A DNA stretch of 64,000 nt from Seinonella peptonophila (GTDB taxonomy: Bacteria > Bacillota > Bacilli > Thermoactinomycetales > Thermoactinomycetaceae), in contig NZ_FQVL01000001.1 in assembly GCF_900129355.1 (NCBI RefSeq), positions 1-64,000 of the forward strand. Direction: 5' to 3'. The notes below the pieces were generated by a model that worked only from the letters and a program-made list of their open reading frames with translations, had not been told where the DNA came from and did not search any database. Shown one piece after another: positions 9,640 through 18,408 of this stretch. Made by a program: the position numbers and the translations under genes. How positions within the stretch are numbered: position 1 is the stretch's first letter; the number at the start of each line of letters is the position of its first letter.

Positions 9640-10728
9640 ATGCTTGAGACTGAATTAACACGTATTCTCAAAATTCGTTATCCGATATTCCAAGCACCGA
9701 TGGCAGGTGGATCTACTACTCCTGAATTAATAGCAGCAGTTTCAAACGTCGGCGGTCTTGGTAATCTTGGGGCAGGATACTTAACACCAGAGAAAATCCG
9801 TAGTTCGATTCAAGAGATCAGACAATTAACGGATCGGCCGTTTGGAGTCAACCTGTTTGTACCAGAGCAACCAATGGAATCAAAAGAAAATATCGATCAA
9901 ATGACAGATTACCTCAATAAATATCGTGTCAAACTTGGCATTGCACAAAATCCATTGATCCAGAAGTTTTCGGAGTCGTTTGATGAACAGCTGCAAGTAC
10001 TGCTGGAAGAGAGAATTCCAGTATTTAGTTTCACCTTTGGCATACCATCACAAGACGTGATCCAAGCTATGAAGCAGCGTGGAACAGTCGTTATAGGCAC
10101 TGCAACAACAGTTGAAGAATCTAAACAATTGGAAGCGGCAGGCGTAGATTCCATTGTAGCTCAGGGAAGTGAAGCTGGAGGACATAGGGGCACATTTTTG
10201 AAGGGCCGTTCCGACTCTCAAATTGGCACCATTGCTCTTGTTCCTCAGATTGTGGACAATGTTTCGGTTCCAGTTATTGCATCTGGGGGCATCATGGATG
10301 GAAGGAGTCTTGTAGCAAGTCTCGCATTAGGTGCAGCAGCCGTACAAATGGGTACCGCGTTTTTGGCGTGCCCTGAAAGTGGAGCCCATGAAGTATACAA
10401 ACAGAAAATCCTTTTGGAGAATGAGGATGCCACTGAAATTACACAAGCATACTCAGGTAAAGCCGCACGAGGCATTCGAACTGAATTTATGAACGACATG
10501 AATCATTATTCTGGCATAATTCCAGCCTACCCAATTCAAAATGCAATGACAAGAGACATTCGCCAAGCAGCTGCAAAAGTGAATAATCCCGAATTCATGT
10601 CGCTTTGGGCTGGACAAGGTCTTAGGTTAGCTAAAGATCACTCTGCCACTGCAATTGTAAAACAAACCATCGAGGAAGCGAAAGTTCTAATCAAAAGGAT
10701 TTCTATCTTCGGAAAAATTAACAATTGA
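9640..10728 (+). CDS. Nitronate monooxygenase (2-nitropropane dioxygenase family)
   Basis: FMN-dependent TIM-barrel enzyme that oxidises alkyl nitronates such as propionate-3-nitronate. Visible signatures: YPIFQAPMAGG at the N-terminus, the flavin-contacting AQGSEAGGHRG with the catalytic His, PVIASGGIMDGRS and ALGAAAVQMGTAFLACPES for phosphate binding. 362 aa, normal length. ATG preceded by ATAGGAGG. Monocistronic by spacing. Confidence 0.92.
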   Translation: MLETELTRILKIRYPIFQAPMAGGSTTPELIAAVSNVGGLGNLGAGYLTPEKIRSSIQEIRQLTDRPFGVNLFVPEQPMESKENIDQMTDYLNKYRVKLGIAQNPLIQKFSESFDEQLQVLLEERIPVFSFTFGIPSQDVIQAMKQRGTVVIGTATTVEESKQLEAAGVDSIVAQGSEAGGHRGTFLKGRSDSQIGTIALVPQIVDNVSVPVIASGGIMDGRSLVASLALGAAAVQMGTAFLACPESGAHEVYKQKILLENEDATEITQAYSGKAARGIRTEFMNDMNHYSGIIPAYPIQNAMTRDIRQAAAKVNNPEFMSLWAGQGLRLAKDHSATAIVKQTIEEAKVLIKRISIFGKINN

Positions 10729-10871
10729 AATAAGAAATCGAGTAGATGCAATTTTTCACCGCGAGGATACGCTGGAAAATAGATGAACATGTCAATTCAT
10801 TAAACTGGTATGTTATGAACGAAACAAGATGCCACTTTTTCAAAAAAACATGTGCAATACAGAAAAGAAAT

Positions 10872-10898
10872 GCGACAAGAGAACAGTCTCCTTGTCGC
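10872..10898 (-). terminator. Intrinsic terminator of the 26-codon small gene
   Basis: Stem GCGACAAG / CTTGTCGC; on the minus strand it is followed by ATTTCTTTTCT. It could also stop plus-strand transcription from the monooxygenase gene. Confidence 0.6.
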
Positions 10899-10933
10899 TG
10901 TTTCAAGTCGATTATGATAGATTTTCTGATGGT

Positions 10934-11014
10934 CTAAATGTAGCATTCATTCGGATTTTTTTCTCTTGGGCCAACGGAGTCGATTTCTTGATCGAGAATA
11001 ATAACCTTATTCAT
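10934..11014 (-). CDS. Putative 26-residue peptide gene
   Basis: On the minus strand a GGAGGG site sits 6 nt before an ATG (11014) that opens a 26-codon frame: MNKVIILDQEIDSVG at the start, ending NPNECYI. A strong hairpin with a T-rich tail follows 35 bp later, so RBS, frame and terminator form a compact unit. The single Cys three residues from the end and the hydrophobic then acidic head are the only notable features. No signal peptide, no modification or export genes beside it. Function unknown; expression unproven. Confidence 0.35.
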   Translation of the reverse strand: MNKVIILDQEIDSVGPREKNPNECYI

Positions 11015-11499
11015 CTGTATCCCTCCTAATTCATCTACAATATTAATAAACATTCCCTTAAACGAAATAACTCAGTCTTACTTTTCGTAAAATAAAAAAG
11101 TGACCATTCCATTGGTAACGGTAAGGGTAAGCGGCTAGTTTTATCATTTTGACTAAGAACACTCCTGTCTTAACCAAGTCAGCTTATTGAACTCAGCGTA
11201 CCGATCAATCATTGATATTTGTCTGATACTGGGAAATATTGTTGGTATATTCTGTATTCTATGGCTGAATATCAGATATAAAAGCGATTTCAGACTGCGC
11301 AATGTAGTAAATAACTACTGATCAAGTAGCTTAGAACAGATTGATGATGAGATGAAATGAAGAAATGAAATGAAGAAATGACTTGAATATCACTTAGAAT
11401 ACAAGTCATTTCATATTTAATAGGGAAACTCATAATGGGTTTATATACCTTTTTCGTTAGCATTCAAAAAATATATCTTCAAAAAGAAATCTAGTAAGA
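11015..11499. other. Intergenic stretch with short repeats
   Basis: No gene seen. It contains a small tandem repeat (GAAGAAATGAAAT units, about 11345-11380) merging into a perfect stem GAAATGACTTG / CAAGTCATTTC at 11375-11413. The first part should hold the promoter of the 26-codon gene. Confidence 0.5.
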
Positions 11500-11533
11500 G
11501 AAGGATTAACTCTTTTAAAAAGAGTAATCCTTC
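11500..11533 (-). terminator. Terminator of paiB
   Basis: Inverted repeat GAAGGATTAACTCTTTT / AAAAGAGTAATCCTTC just downstream of paiB on the minus strand. The T-run beyond it is weak. Confidence 0.6.
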
Positions 11534-11556
11534 ATCTTCGATCCATTGTTACTTTA

Positions 11557-12177
11557 TTATGAAGAGTCCTTTTGAAGATTTCCCTTCATTAAAGTTGCAA
11601 TTTGTTGATCGTCTGATTGTTTAGATTGTTCCAATTGGCGGATGATAAGCTTTTGACGCTCTTTGGGATGGTTTTGGCTTAACTTTGCTTTCCCCTCAAG
11701 CCTGTCTATTTTTATTTTAAATCCAACTATGCCTTTTGACATACCATCTATATAACTTGCCTCTACTTGATCTAACTGGTAAGAGCTATTTGGTTCTTCG
11801 TATTTCAAGACCATATCCTTTAAGGATTCCATCAGTTCGTTTCCTTCTATGATTTTGACTTGTCCGTACACATGAACTGAAATGTAATTCCAAGTAGGTA
11901 CAGCTTTATTTGTTTCATACCAAGAAGGAGAGATAAAGCAATGGGGGCCATGAAAGATTGCGAGCACAGCTTGAGATTCGATTTCCTTCCATTGTGGATT
12001 TGGACGAGCAAAATGACCGTATAAGTATTTTTGGCTTTGATCAAGTATTAAAGGTAGGTGTGTTGCCCATGGCTTTTCATGGTGCTGAGATATTAATGTT
12101 GCAAAGCTATACTTATTGATTACCTCATATATCGTATTATCATCTTCAATGCGGAATTGTGGTGGAATATACATCAT
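11557..12177 (-). CDS. paiB: PaiB-family FMN-binding transcriptional regulator
   Basis: PaiB in B. subtilis acts with PaiA as a negative regulator of sporulation and degradative enzymes and has a split-barrel FMN-binding fold. The family signature is clear: MYIPPQFR at the start, [34 protein letters not shown] and [13 protein letters not shown]. 206 aa. No paiA neighbour is present. ATG at 12177 or the adjacent ATG at 12174; a TAGGGTGA precedes them. Confidence 0.9.
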   Translation of the reverse strand: MMYIPPQFRIEDDNTIYEVINKYSFATLISQHHEKPWATHLPLILDQSQKYLYGHFARPNPQWKEIESQAVLAIFHGPHCFISPSWYETNKAVPTWNYISVHVYGQVKIIEGNELMESLKDMVLKYEEPNSSYQLDQVEASYIDGMSKGIVGFKIKIDRLEGKAKLSQNHPKERQKLIIRQLEQSKQSDDQQIATLMKGNLQKDSS

Positions 12178-12430
12178 TTATCACCCTATTCATGAATCAT
12201 TTTGATATCAGTTCATAGATGAATGGAGGTTTCATTTGATGGTCAGGATGTCAATTCAATGAACAATACCTATATTATCATGGATGTTTATGTCGATTGC
12301 AAGAAACTGGTTTTATTCCAAGTAAAAGGAGCTCCTCTCAGGTACATGATTTTGGAACCAATTATGTTTTTTACAATGCCGATGATTCATACATCAATTT
12401 CTTTCAGCATACAAAGTAAGCTAGGATATC

Positions 12431-12691
12431 ATGAACCCACTTTTTGAACGAGCTGTGCAAGAAGAAGTAATGAAAGAATTCTTAACTTGGTTTAAGGAAA
12501 TCTCTATTAATAATCAAGAAAAATGGGTGGTACCATCCCAAACAGTTGCTTTGATGATTAGTTGGACAGTTTTTGGTGTAGCAGTTGAATGGAGTCAAGG
12601 AAAACCTGAAAAAATTTCTATTCATGAGATTGCTGATCATCTTCTTGACATGATTACGAAAGGAGCTGACTGCTTAATTCCAAAGGATTAA
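12431..12691 (+). pseudogene. TetR-family regulator, C-terminal remnant
   Basis: An 86-codon frame that matches only the ligand-binding half of TetR proteins (FERAVQEEVMKEFLTWF ... VALMISWTVFGVAVEWSQG ... IADHLLDMI). The N-terminal helix-turn-helix is missing; the 200 bp upstream hold only short broken frames. The ATG at 12431 has no good ribosome binding site. It lies immediately before the sigma-54 promoter of the decarboxylase operon and is ended by the hairpin at 12782. Confidence 0.6.
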
Positions 12692-12733
12692 ATCCAGGAT
12701 TGATAAATCGACAATAAATGAAGGTCGAAGAAT

Positions 12734-12749
12734 TACCCGAAAACGAGTA
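12734..12749 (+). promoter_or_regulatory. Putative RocR-type enhancer (UAS) 1
   Basis: 16-bp palindrome TACCCGAAAACGAGTA, 68 bp upstream of the -24/-12 promoter. Related 16-mers stand in the same position before two other sigma-54 promoters (15114 and 24497). Inferred binding site of the AAA+ activator encoded at 24500-25933. Confidence 0.65.
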
Positions 12750-12781
12750 TTTACTGATATATATATGTTCGAAATGGAATG

Positions 12782-12816
12782 GTCTCATTTTAATTATGTG
12801 AAATGAGACGTTTTTT
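12782..12816 (+). terminator. Intrinsic terminator
   Basis: GTCTCATTT / AAATGAGAC stem, then G and six T. It ends transcripts from the TetR remnant just before the sigma-54 promoter begins. Confidence 0.8.
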
Positions 12817-12817
12817 A

Positions 12818-12834
12818 TTGGCATGGTTTTTGCT
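12818..12834 (+). promoter_or_regulatory. Sigma-54 (-24/-12) promoter of the decarboxylase operon
   Basis: TTGGCATGGTTTTTGCT: GG at 12820-12821 and GC at 12832-12833 in exact -24/-12 spacing. Located 45 bp before the first gene. Confidence 0.88.
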
Positions 12835-12878
12835 TTTAATAGTCAATGTAAAACCAAAAATCACATGGAGGGTTAAAC

Positions 12879-13583
12879 ATGTTTGAACCAGAGTATACCA
12901 TTTTACCAGATTATGCACCCTTATATCCTCAGCTACCTTTTCATTACAAAAATTATCGTAAGCTCAGTGTCTATTGTCGGGGAGAACGTGCAGCTATCGA
13001 GAGATTTTTACCTAAGCAATTTGAATATGCAGGAGATGTTTTTGAAATTTTTGTTTTAACCAATCCAGAAATTTCAGGACTTACTCCATACTCAGAAGGA
13101 GGGATAGTTATTCCTTGTAAATATCGAGATATTCAAGGTGGCTATATGGCTTATGAATATGTGGATACTGATGAATCTCTATGTGCTGGAAGAGAAATAT
13201 GGGGTTATCCAAAAAAATTGGCTGATGTGACCTTCGAGGAGAATGAAGGAAAAGTTCAGGGTCGATTGGTTCGTAAAGGAAAGACAATTATAGATATCTC
13301 TGTCGATTTGGATGACACTCAAGTAGATCAACCTAATCTTTTTCCACGATTAATTGTCAAACGAATTCCAAAAGCTGATGTTTATGGAGTAGATGTTGAT
13401 CAAGTTATATTAAATGAATTTGAAAACGTAGTTATTCACTCACGTGAAACAGGTTCTGCACAAGCCAATTGGGAGTATTCAAGTTTTGATCCTTTAGCAG
13501 AATTAGGACCAGTGGAAGTGTTGGGTGGCGTTTTTGTAGTTGCCGATTATACCTTGAATTATGGTAAGGTTCTAACTCGATAA
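12879..13583 (+). CDS. Acetoacetate decarboxylase-family protein (first of a tandem pair)
   Basis: 234 aa, the usual length of the ADC fold. The Schiff-base lysine motif is present as GREIWGYPKKLA, and EGGIVIPCKYRD and the following GGYMAYEYV match the pocket strands. Members either decarboxylate beta-keto acids or perform aldol/dehydration chemistry on keto acids; which one applies here is unknown. ATG preceded by GGAGGG. First gene of an operon with a paralogue 12 bp downstream and an SDR, driven by a sigma-54 promoter. Confidence 0.85.
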   Translation: MFEPEYTILPDYAPLYPQLPFHYKNYRKLSVYCRGERAAIERFLPKQFEYAGDVFEIFVLTNPEISGLTPYSEGGIVIPCKYRDIQGGYMAYEYVDTDESLCAGREIWGYPKKLADVTFEENEGKVQGRLVRKGKTIIDISVDLDDTQVDQPNLFPRLIVKRIPKADVYGVDVDQVILNEFENVVIHSRETGSAQANWEYSSFDPLAELGPVEVLGGVFVVADYTLNYGKVLTR

Positions 13584-13595
13584 AGGAGGGAGAAA

Positions 13596-14333
13596 ATGAA
13601 TAGAGGAAATAATATGCCTGTTCAGGCACCACTTATTCCAGATCCCTTTGTTCCTTATGAATGCATGAATAACCGTACACTTTTTGCCCTTTGCCAAGGT
13701 GACCGAACCATAATTGAACGTTTTTTAGAACCTACACCATTTGAGTATGTAGATAACCAGTTCGTTGTCTCGATTTCTGATTTTAGAAACTGTAATAAAG
13801 TCCCTTATATGGATTGTGCGATTGTCATACCAGTTAAATATAAAGATCAACTGGGTGGCTACTATCTCTTTGAGTATGAAGATCATGATGCGGCGATTGC
13901 TGCTGGTCGCGATTTATGGGGCTATCCAAAGAAGTTTGCAACGATTCAACTTAGCAAAGAAAATGATCAAGGAATGATACGTGGGACAGCAAGTCGTGAA
14001 GGTCAAGTCATTATGGAAATTGAATGCGATTGTAGTCAACCTTCGGAACAACTGAGTCTACCCCAAATAACCCCGCATCTGAATTTGCAAGTTTTTCCTA
14101 GACCAGATGGCCCAGGAATCGAGTCAATGAGAGTGATTTCTCGTGACACTTCTCCTGATTTTAAAAAGAAGTCGGAGAAATTTGGGAAGACGAAAGTAAC
14201 TTTACAAGGATTATCGACAGATCCACTAAATCTATTACAGCCAAGTTATGTAATAGGAGGAGGGATCACAGTTGGTGATTTTTATGCGACAGATGAAAAT
14301 GGTTGGGGGAAAATCCTTGATACCCTCATCTGA
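13596..14333 (+). CDS. Acetoacetate decarboxylase-family protein (second of the pair)
   Basis: 245 aa paralogue of the preceding gene, sharing DLWGYPKKFA with the active lysine, CAIVIPVKYKDQLGGYYLFEYED and a similar N-terminal PFVPYECMNNRTLF. The two differ enough that a heteromer or two successive steps are both possible. AAAGGAGGG lies before the ATG at 13596; an in-frame ATG at 13614 would remove six residues. Followed after 24 bp by the SDR gene. Confidence 0.85.
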   Translation: MNRGNNMPVQAPLIPDPFVPYECMNNRTLFALCQGDRTIIERFLEPTPFEYVDNQFVVSISDFRNCNKVPYMDCAIVIPVKYKDQLGGYYLFEYEDHDAAIAAGRDLWGYPKKFATIQLSKENDQGMIRGTASREGQVIMEIECDCSQPSEQLSLPQITPHLNLQVFPRPDGPGIESMRVISRDTSPDFKKKSEKFGKTKVTLQGLSTDPLNLLQPSYVIGGGITVGDFYATDENGWGKILDTLI

Positions 14334-14357
14334 ATAGCAATTTTGAAGGTGGTTTGC

Positions 14358-15107
14358 ATGAGACTTAAAGATAAAGTAACAGTGATAACTGGTGCTGGTA
14401 AAGGAATTGGGAAAGAAACTGCTTTCTTATTTGCTAAAGAAGGAGCTCATGTAATAGTAACCGATTTTGATGCAAGTATAGGAGAATCAGTCTGTGAAGA
14501 GATTAGCCAGACATGTGCAACTACAGCATTTGTTCCATTAGATGTTCGCTATGAGGAAGAATGGATTCAGATGTGTCAGTTTGTCATTGCTAGGTTTGGT
14601 CGAATGGATATTCTTGTAAACAATGCAGGGATAGCTATGCAAGATACGATTGAGGATTGTAGCTATGAACAGTGGAGGAAAGTACATGAGGTCAATTTGG
14701 ATGGAGTATTTTTAGGAACCAAACATGGAATTCGCACAATGAAAAGAAATAGGCAAGGTTCTATTATTAATTTATCTTCAATTGAGGGAAACATAGCTGA
14801 GCCACATTTAGTTGCCTATAATTCTAGCAAGGGTGGAGTCCGATTATTGACCAAATCGGCAGCTCTTCACTGCGCTAAATCGGGGTATGGGATACGTGTG
14901 AATAGTGTTCATCCGGGATATTTGCACACCCCCATGCATGATCATTTTTCGCAAAAACAGCTTAAAGAGATTACAGATCGACATCCAATTGGATATTTGG
15001 GACAAGCCATTGATGTGGCTTATGGAATTTTGTACTTGGCAACAGAAGAATCACGGTTTGTAACAGGATCAGAATTAGTGATTGATGGAGGATATACTGC
15101 ACAATAG
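14358..15107 (+). CDS. Short-chain dehydrogenase/reductase (SDR)
   Basis: 249 aa classical SDR. Cofactor motif TGAGKGIG at residues 11-18 followed by VIVTDFD, whose Asp predicts NAD(H) preference; NNAG, catalytic Ser in NLSSIEG, and YxxxK as YNSSKGG. I start at the ATG 14358, which has GAAGGTGG 5 nt upstream; the TTG at 14343 overlaps that site. Last gene of the decarboxylase operon; substrate unknown. Confidence 0.9.
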   Translation: MRLKDKVTVITGAGKGIGKETAFLFAKEGAHVIVTDFDASIGESVCEEISQTCATTAFVPLDVRYEEEWIQMCQFVIARFGRMDILVNNAGIAMQDTIEDCSYEQWRKVHEVNLDGVFLGTKHGIRTMKRNRQGSIINLSSIEGNIAEPHLVAYNSSKGGVRLLTKSAALHCAKSGYGIRVNSVHPGYLHTPMHDHFSQKQLKEITDRHPIGYLGQAIDVAYGILYLATEESRFVTGSELVIDGGYTAQ

Positions 15108-15113
15108 ACAAGA

Positions 15114-15129
15114 TACCGAAAAACGGGTA
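15114..15129 (+). promoter_or_regulatory. Putative RocR-type enhancer (UAS) 2
   Basis: 16-bp palindrome TACCGAAAAACGGGTA, 80 bp upstream of the sigma-54 promoter at 15210 and only 6 bp past the SDR stop codon. A further half-site TACCC follows at about 15132. Confidence 0.65.
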
Positions 15130-15209
15130 AATACCCAATAGTTCATGAATAATTTGGGTGAACGTATAAATGTTTGAATGAAAATGGCTTAAAATCTTCA
15201 ATCTATGTT

Positions 15210-15226
15210 TTGGCATCAAAATTGCA
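15210..15226 (+). promoter_or_regulatory. Sigma-54 promoter of the ALDH-symporter-CoA ligase operon
   Basis: TTGGCATCAAAATTGCA, GG at 15212-15213 and GC at 15224-15225, exact -24/-12 spacing; 60 bp before the aldehyde dehydrogenase start. Confidence 0.9.
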
Positions 15227-15286
15227 TTACTATTATACAAGCAATCGATGGATTGTAAATGTATATCATACGATAGGAGGGTGTCT

Positions 15287-16729
15287 ATGAAAAGGCTCAA
15301 GTTGTTTGTGAATGGACAATGGACAGAACCAATCGATGATCAATATTTTTCAGCTTATAATCCAGCGACCGAGGAAGTGATTGCTCAGGTTGCACAGGGT
15401 TCACGGAAAGATGCACAAAGAGCAGTAGCAAGTGCAAAATCAGCTTCTAGAGAATTTCGAGAATGGTCTATTTGGAAGCGAGCAGAGTTATTACAACGTA
15501 TTGCTACTGTAGTAGAAAAGAGAAAAGAAGAATTAGCATACTTACTGACTATTGATCAAGGAAAACCTTATCATACAGAGGCATTGAGAGAAGTAGATTC
15601 AGTTGTTCGTGCTTTCTCAGATGCAGCTGAACAGATTAAGTGGATGGAAACATCTTTTATTCCTACCCGAGATGAAAAGAAGCGAGTATACAATTATTTA
15701 GCTGCAAAAGGGGTATATGCGGTGATTACTCCTTGGAACTATCCTTATATGGTTCCTACTGAGTTTCTCGCTCCAGGGTTAGCAGCTGGAAATACAATTG
15801 TTTGGGTACCTGCTCCTACAACTTCAGTGTGTGCTGTAAAATTCGCTGAATGTCTAGAAGAAGCAGGAGTTCCTCCAGGGGTTGTCAACTTGATAACAGG
15901 CTTTGGGGATGAAGTGGGTGATGAAATTGTCATTCATCCAAATACAGATGCGATTGCATTTTGTGGCAGTACGAAAACAGGTCAGGTGATTGCTTCACGA
16001 GGTGCTGGAAAGCCCATGTTGTTAGAGTTAGGTGGGAATGGACCTACGATTGTACTAGCAGATGCAAATATTGAACAAGCAGCTCAGTCGATTGCCAAAG
16101 CTTGTTTTACAAATGCAGGGCAAATTTGCTCTTCAACAGAGCGGATCTTAGTGCAAAAGGAAGTACAGGATGAGTTAGTAGAACGATTGTTAGAGCAAGT
16201 GAAGTCAATTATTTTGGGTGATCCTTTAGATAGTAAGACGACGATGGGGCCTTTAAATAATCCTCCTGTTGTTGATAAAAATATTGAACATGCTGAGGAT
16301 AGTCGTAAGAGAGGATCTACTATTGTAACAGGCGGAAAGAAACCAACGCATTTTGAAAAGGGTTATTATTTTGAGCCAACCATTATTAACAATGTCAAAT
16401 TGGATAGTTTATATAATTTAGATGAAACCTTTGGCCCAGTAGCCCCAGTCATTCCTTTTGAATCATTAGATGAAGCACTTGAAATTACTTATCAAAGCAA
16501 GTGGGGGCTATCTTCGGCTATTTTTTCTCAACATTTAAAGACAGCGCTTACATTTGCTGAAAAAATGCCGACAGGCTTAGTGAATATTAATGATAATAGT
16601 GATTATTGGGAACCACATCTTCCGTTTGGTGGAGTTGCAGGGAAAACAAGTGGATTGGGTCGTGTTGGAGGAAAATATGCCATTCGTGAGATGTCTGATT
16701 TAAAGACAATCACAATTGATTTGAAATAA
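15287..16729 (+). CDS. NAD(P)-dependent aldehyde dehydrogenase
   Basis: 480 aa ALDH. Catalytic Cys in NAGQICSSTERILV, general-base Glu in LELGGNGPT, and PWNYPYMVP for the cofactor. It fits medium-chain or semialdehyde dehydrogenases, with no specific substrate signature that I trust. ATG at 15287 follows AGGAGGG; a longer frame upstream is not needed. First gene of a seven-gene operon (to 21949) behind a sigma-54 promoter. Confidence 0.92.
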   Translation: MKRLKLFVNGQWTEPIDDQYFSAYNPATEEVIAQVAQGSRKDAQRAVASAKSASREFREWSIWKRAELLQRIATVVEKRKEELAYLLTIDQGKPYHTEALREVDSVVRAFSDAAEQIKWMETSFIPTRDEKKRVYNYLAAKGVYAVITPWNYPYMVPTEFLAPGLAAGNTIVWVPAPTTSVCAVKFAECLEEAGVPPGVVNLITGFGDEVGDEIVIHPNTDAIAFCGSTKTGQVIASRGAGKPMLLELGGNGPTIVLADANIEQAAQSIAKACFTNAGQICSSTERILVQKEVQDELVERLLEQVKSIILGDPLDSKTTMGPLNNPPVVDKNIEHAEDSRKRGSTIVTGGKKPTHFEKGYYFEPTIINNVKLDSLYNLDETFGPVAPVIPFESLDEALEITYQSKWGLSSAIFSQHLKTALTFAEKMPTGLVNINDNSDYWEPHLPFGGVAGKTSGLGRVGGKYAIREMSDLKTITIDLK

Positions 16730-16765
16730 AGAAGCTTTGTTCAATTAAGGAGAAGAGGTGTCCAA

Positions 16766-16882
16766 ATGGCGAATTCTGTACCTATGATCGCATGGATCTT
16801 TTATGTGATCATCCCTGTTGTCGGAATGGTCATTACAATTGCAACTTCGATGTATGTGTCAAAAAAGGATCAAAAGCAATAG
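16766..16882 (+). CDS. Small membrane peptide (symporter accessory type)
   Basis: 38 codons from ATG 16766, preceded by AAGGAGAAGAGG. One membrane helix (FYVIIPVVGMVITIATSMYV) and a lysine-rich end (SKKDQKQ). It sits 28 bp before a sodium:solute symporter gene, an arrangement seen for small accessory subunits of SSS symporters in other bacteria; that partnership is inferred from context and topology. Confidence 0.7.
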   Translation: MANSVPMIAWIFYVIIPVVGMVITIATSMYVSKKDQKQ

Positions 16883-16910
16883 ATCACTGGGGAAATCGGA
16901 GGGGATCAGC

Positions 16911-18329
16911 TTGATCGCTACATTCATTGTTTATCTTGTTGTAGTATTTGTGATTGGCATTTCGGCTGAGCGATATATTTCTAAAGGTGAAGAAGGTTAC
17001 TACCTTGGAGATCGTAATTTTGGTACTTGGGTCACTGCCATTAGTGCAGGTGCGACAGATTCGAGTGGCTGGGTATTCATTGGTGCAGCCGGCGCAGCTT
17101 ATGCAGCAGGGGCTTCGACCATGTGGATGTTGCCAGGTTTTATTGTGGGGTATTTTTTGAATTGGTTCGTGGTTGCACCCAGACTGTATCAATATGGTTT
17201 AAAGCATAATGTTCTCAGTTTAGCTGATTACTTTGAAAAGCGCTTTAATGATAAAACAAATCTTCTCAAAGTGATTGCCAGCATTATTATTGTCATCTTT
17301 TTTGTCGCCTACATGGCATCTCAATTGAGTGCAGCGGGTAAAGCATTCAATGCCATTATCGACTTTGATTTCAATGCAGGATTAGTCTTATGTGCCGCGT
17401 TTGTGTTGGGTTATTCCGTGTTTGGTGGCTATCGCTCTGTTATGATGACTGACTTTATACAAGGATTGCTTATGGTTGGCGTCTTGATTGTATTCCCAAT
17501 TTACATGATCTTTTTCGAACTCGGAGGTTGGTCTTCCTTTATTCAACAAGTAGCTTCCCTTGATCCTCTTCTTATGACATCGACTGCTGGAGCGACTGGT
17601 TCTGCTGCGATTGGATTGGTTCTTGGCTATTTGCTCTTCGGCTTTGGTGTCCCAGGACAGCCACATATCTCACAGCGCTTCTTATCAGCAAAGGATGAAA
17701 AAACAATTCACAATGGCTCAGTGATTGCAATGGCATGGGTCATTATTATGATGGTCAGCTCAAACCTTCTTGGTTTGATTGGACGTGTTATGCTGCCTAA
17801 TCTAAAAGACCCTGAATATGTGTTTCCTATGTTGACAGAACAATATCTAAGTCCAGTGATAGCAGGTGTTGTGATTGGGGGAATCTTTGCGGCAATCCAA
17901 TCGACATTTTCTTCTCAATTAATGGTTGCTACACAATCAGTGGCGAGCGATCTTCTGAAGGCTTTTAGTAAAAAGTCCTATACAGATCGACAGCTATTGG
18001 TGATTAGTCGTTGGACAATGGTGGTTTTAGGTATTTTAGCAACTGGTATAGCCCTACTTAATATAGAGGCTGTCTTTAATTTAGTGATGTATGCCTGGGG
18101 AGGCTTGGCCGCTAGTTTTGGACCGCTACTCTTTTTTAGTCTATATTCCAATATTGTAAACAAATGGGGAGCTGCAGCAGGAATGATCACAGGTACATTA
18201 GTGACGATTATTTGGAAGAACACTCCATATGACACAGTTGTTTATGAGTTAATTCCAGCGTTCATCTTATCCACCATTGCCATTGTGCTTGTTAGCAAAC
18301 TAACCAAAAAACCACATCTTACACAATAG
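16911..18329 (+). CDS. Sodium:solute symporter (SSS family, PutP-like)
   Basis: 472 aa, about 13 membrane helices, LeuT fold. PutP-like landmarks: GDRNFGTWVTAISAGATDSSGW with the sodium-site residues, GYFLNWFVVAPRLY, ADYFEKRF and the GGIFAAIQSTFSSQL segment. Start taken as the TTG at 16911 because GGAGGGG ends 6 nt upstream; longer frames lack a site. It presumably imports the substrate of the catabolic island; a proline or related amino acid would fit the divergent P5C dehydrogenase, but the sequence does not settle this. Confidence 0.88.
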   Translation: MIATFIVYLVVVFVIGISAERYISKGEEGYYLGDRNFGTWVTAISAGATDSSGWVFIGAAGAAYAAGASTMWMLPGFIVGYFLNWFVVAPRLYQYGLKHNVLSLADYFEKRFNDKTNLLKVIASIIIVIFFVAYMASQLSAAGKAFNAIIDFDFNAGLVLCAAFVLGYSVFGGYRSVMMTDFIQGLLMVGVLIVFPIYMIFFELGGWSSFIQQVASLDPLLMTSTAGATGSAAIGLVLGYLLFGFGVPGQPHISQRFLSAKDEKTIHNGSVIAMAWVIIMMVSSNLLGLIGRVMLPNLKDPEYVFPMLTEQYLSPVIAGVVIGGIFAAIQSTFSSQLMVATQSVASDLLKAFSKKSYTDRQLLVISRWTMVVLGILATGIALLNIEAVFNLVMYAWGGLAASFGPLLFFSLYSNIVNKWGAAAGMITGTLVTIIWKNTPYDTVVYELIPAFILSTIAIVLVSKLTKKPHLTQ

Positions 18330-18408
18330 CAAAAAAACAGAGTCAGATGAAGAAAGTAACCAAAAGTTACTGATTTTGTAAAAATCGATAAGGAGTAGGT
18401 GAGGATTT

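Noticed and set aside
12525-12540. T-box-like sequence GGGTGGTACCATCC
   Set aside because: It lies inside the TetR-remnant reading frame, no T-box stems or downstream aminoacyl-tRNA gene accompany it.
18355-18371. AGTAAC-caaaa-GTTACT as a fourth enhancer site
   Set aside because: Arms differ from the TACCC/GGGTA consensus and no -24/-12 promoter follows.
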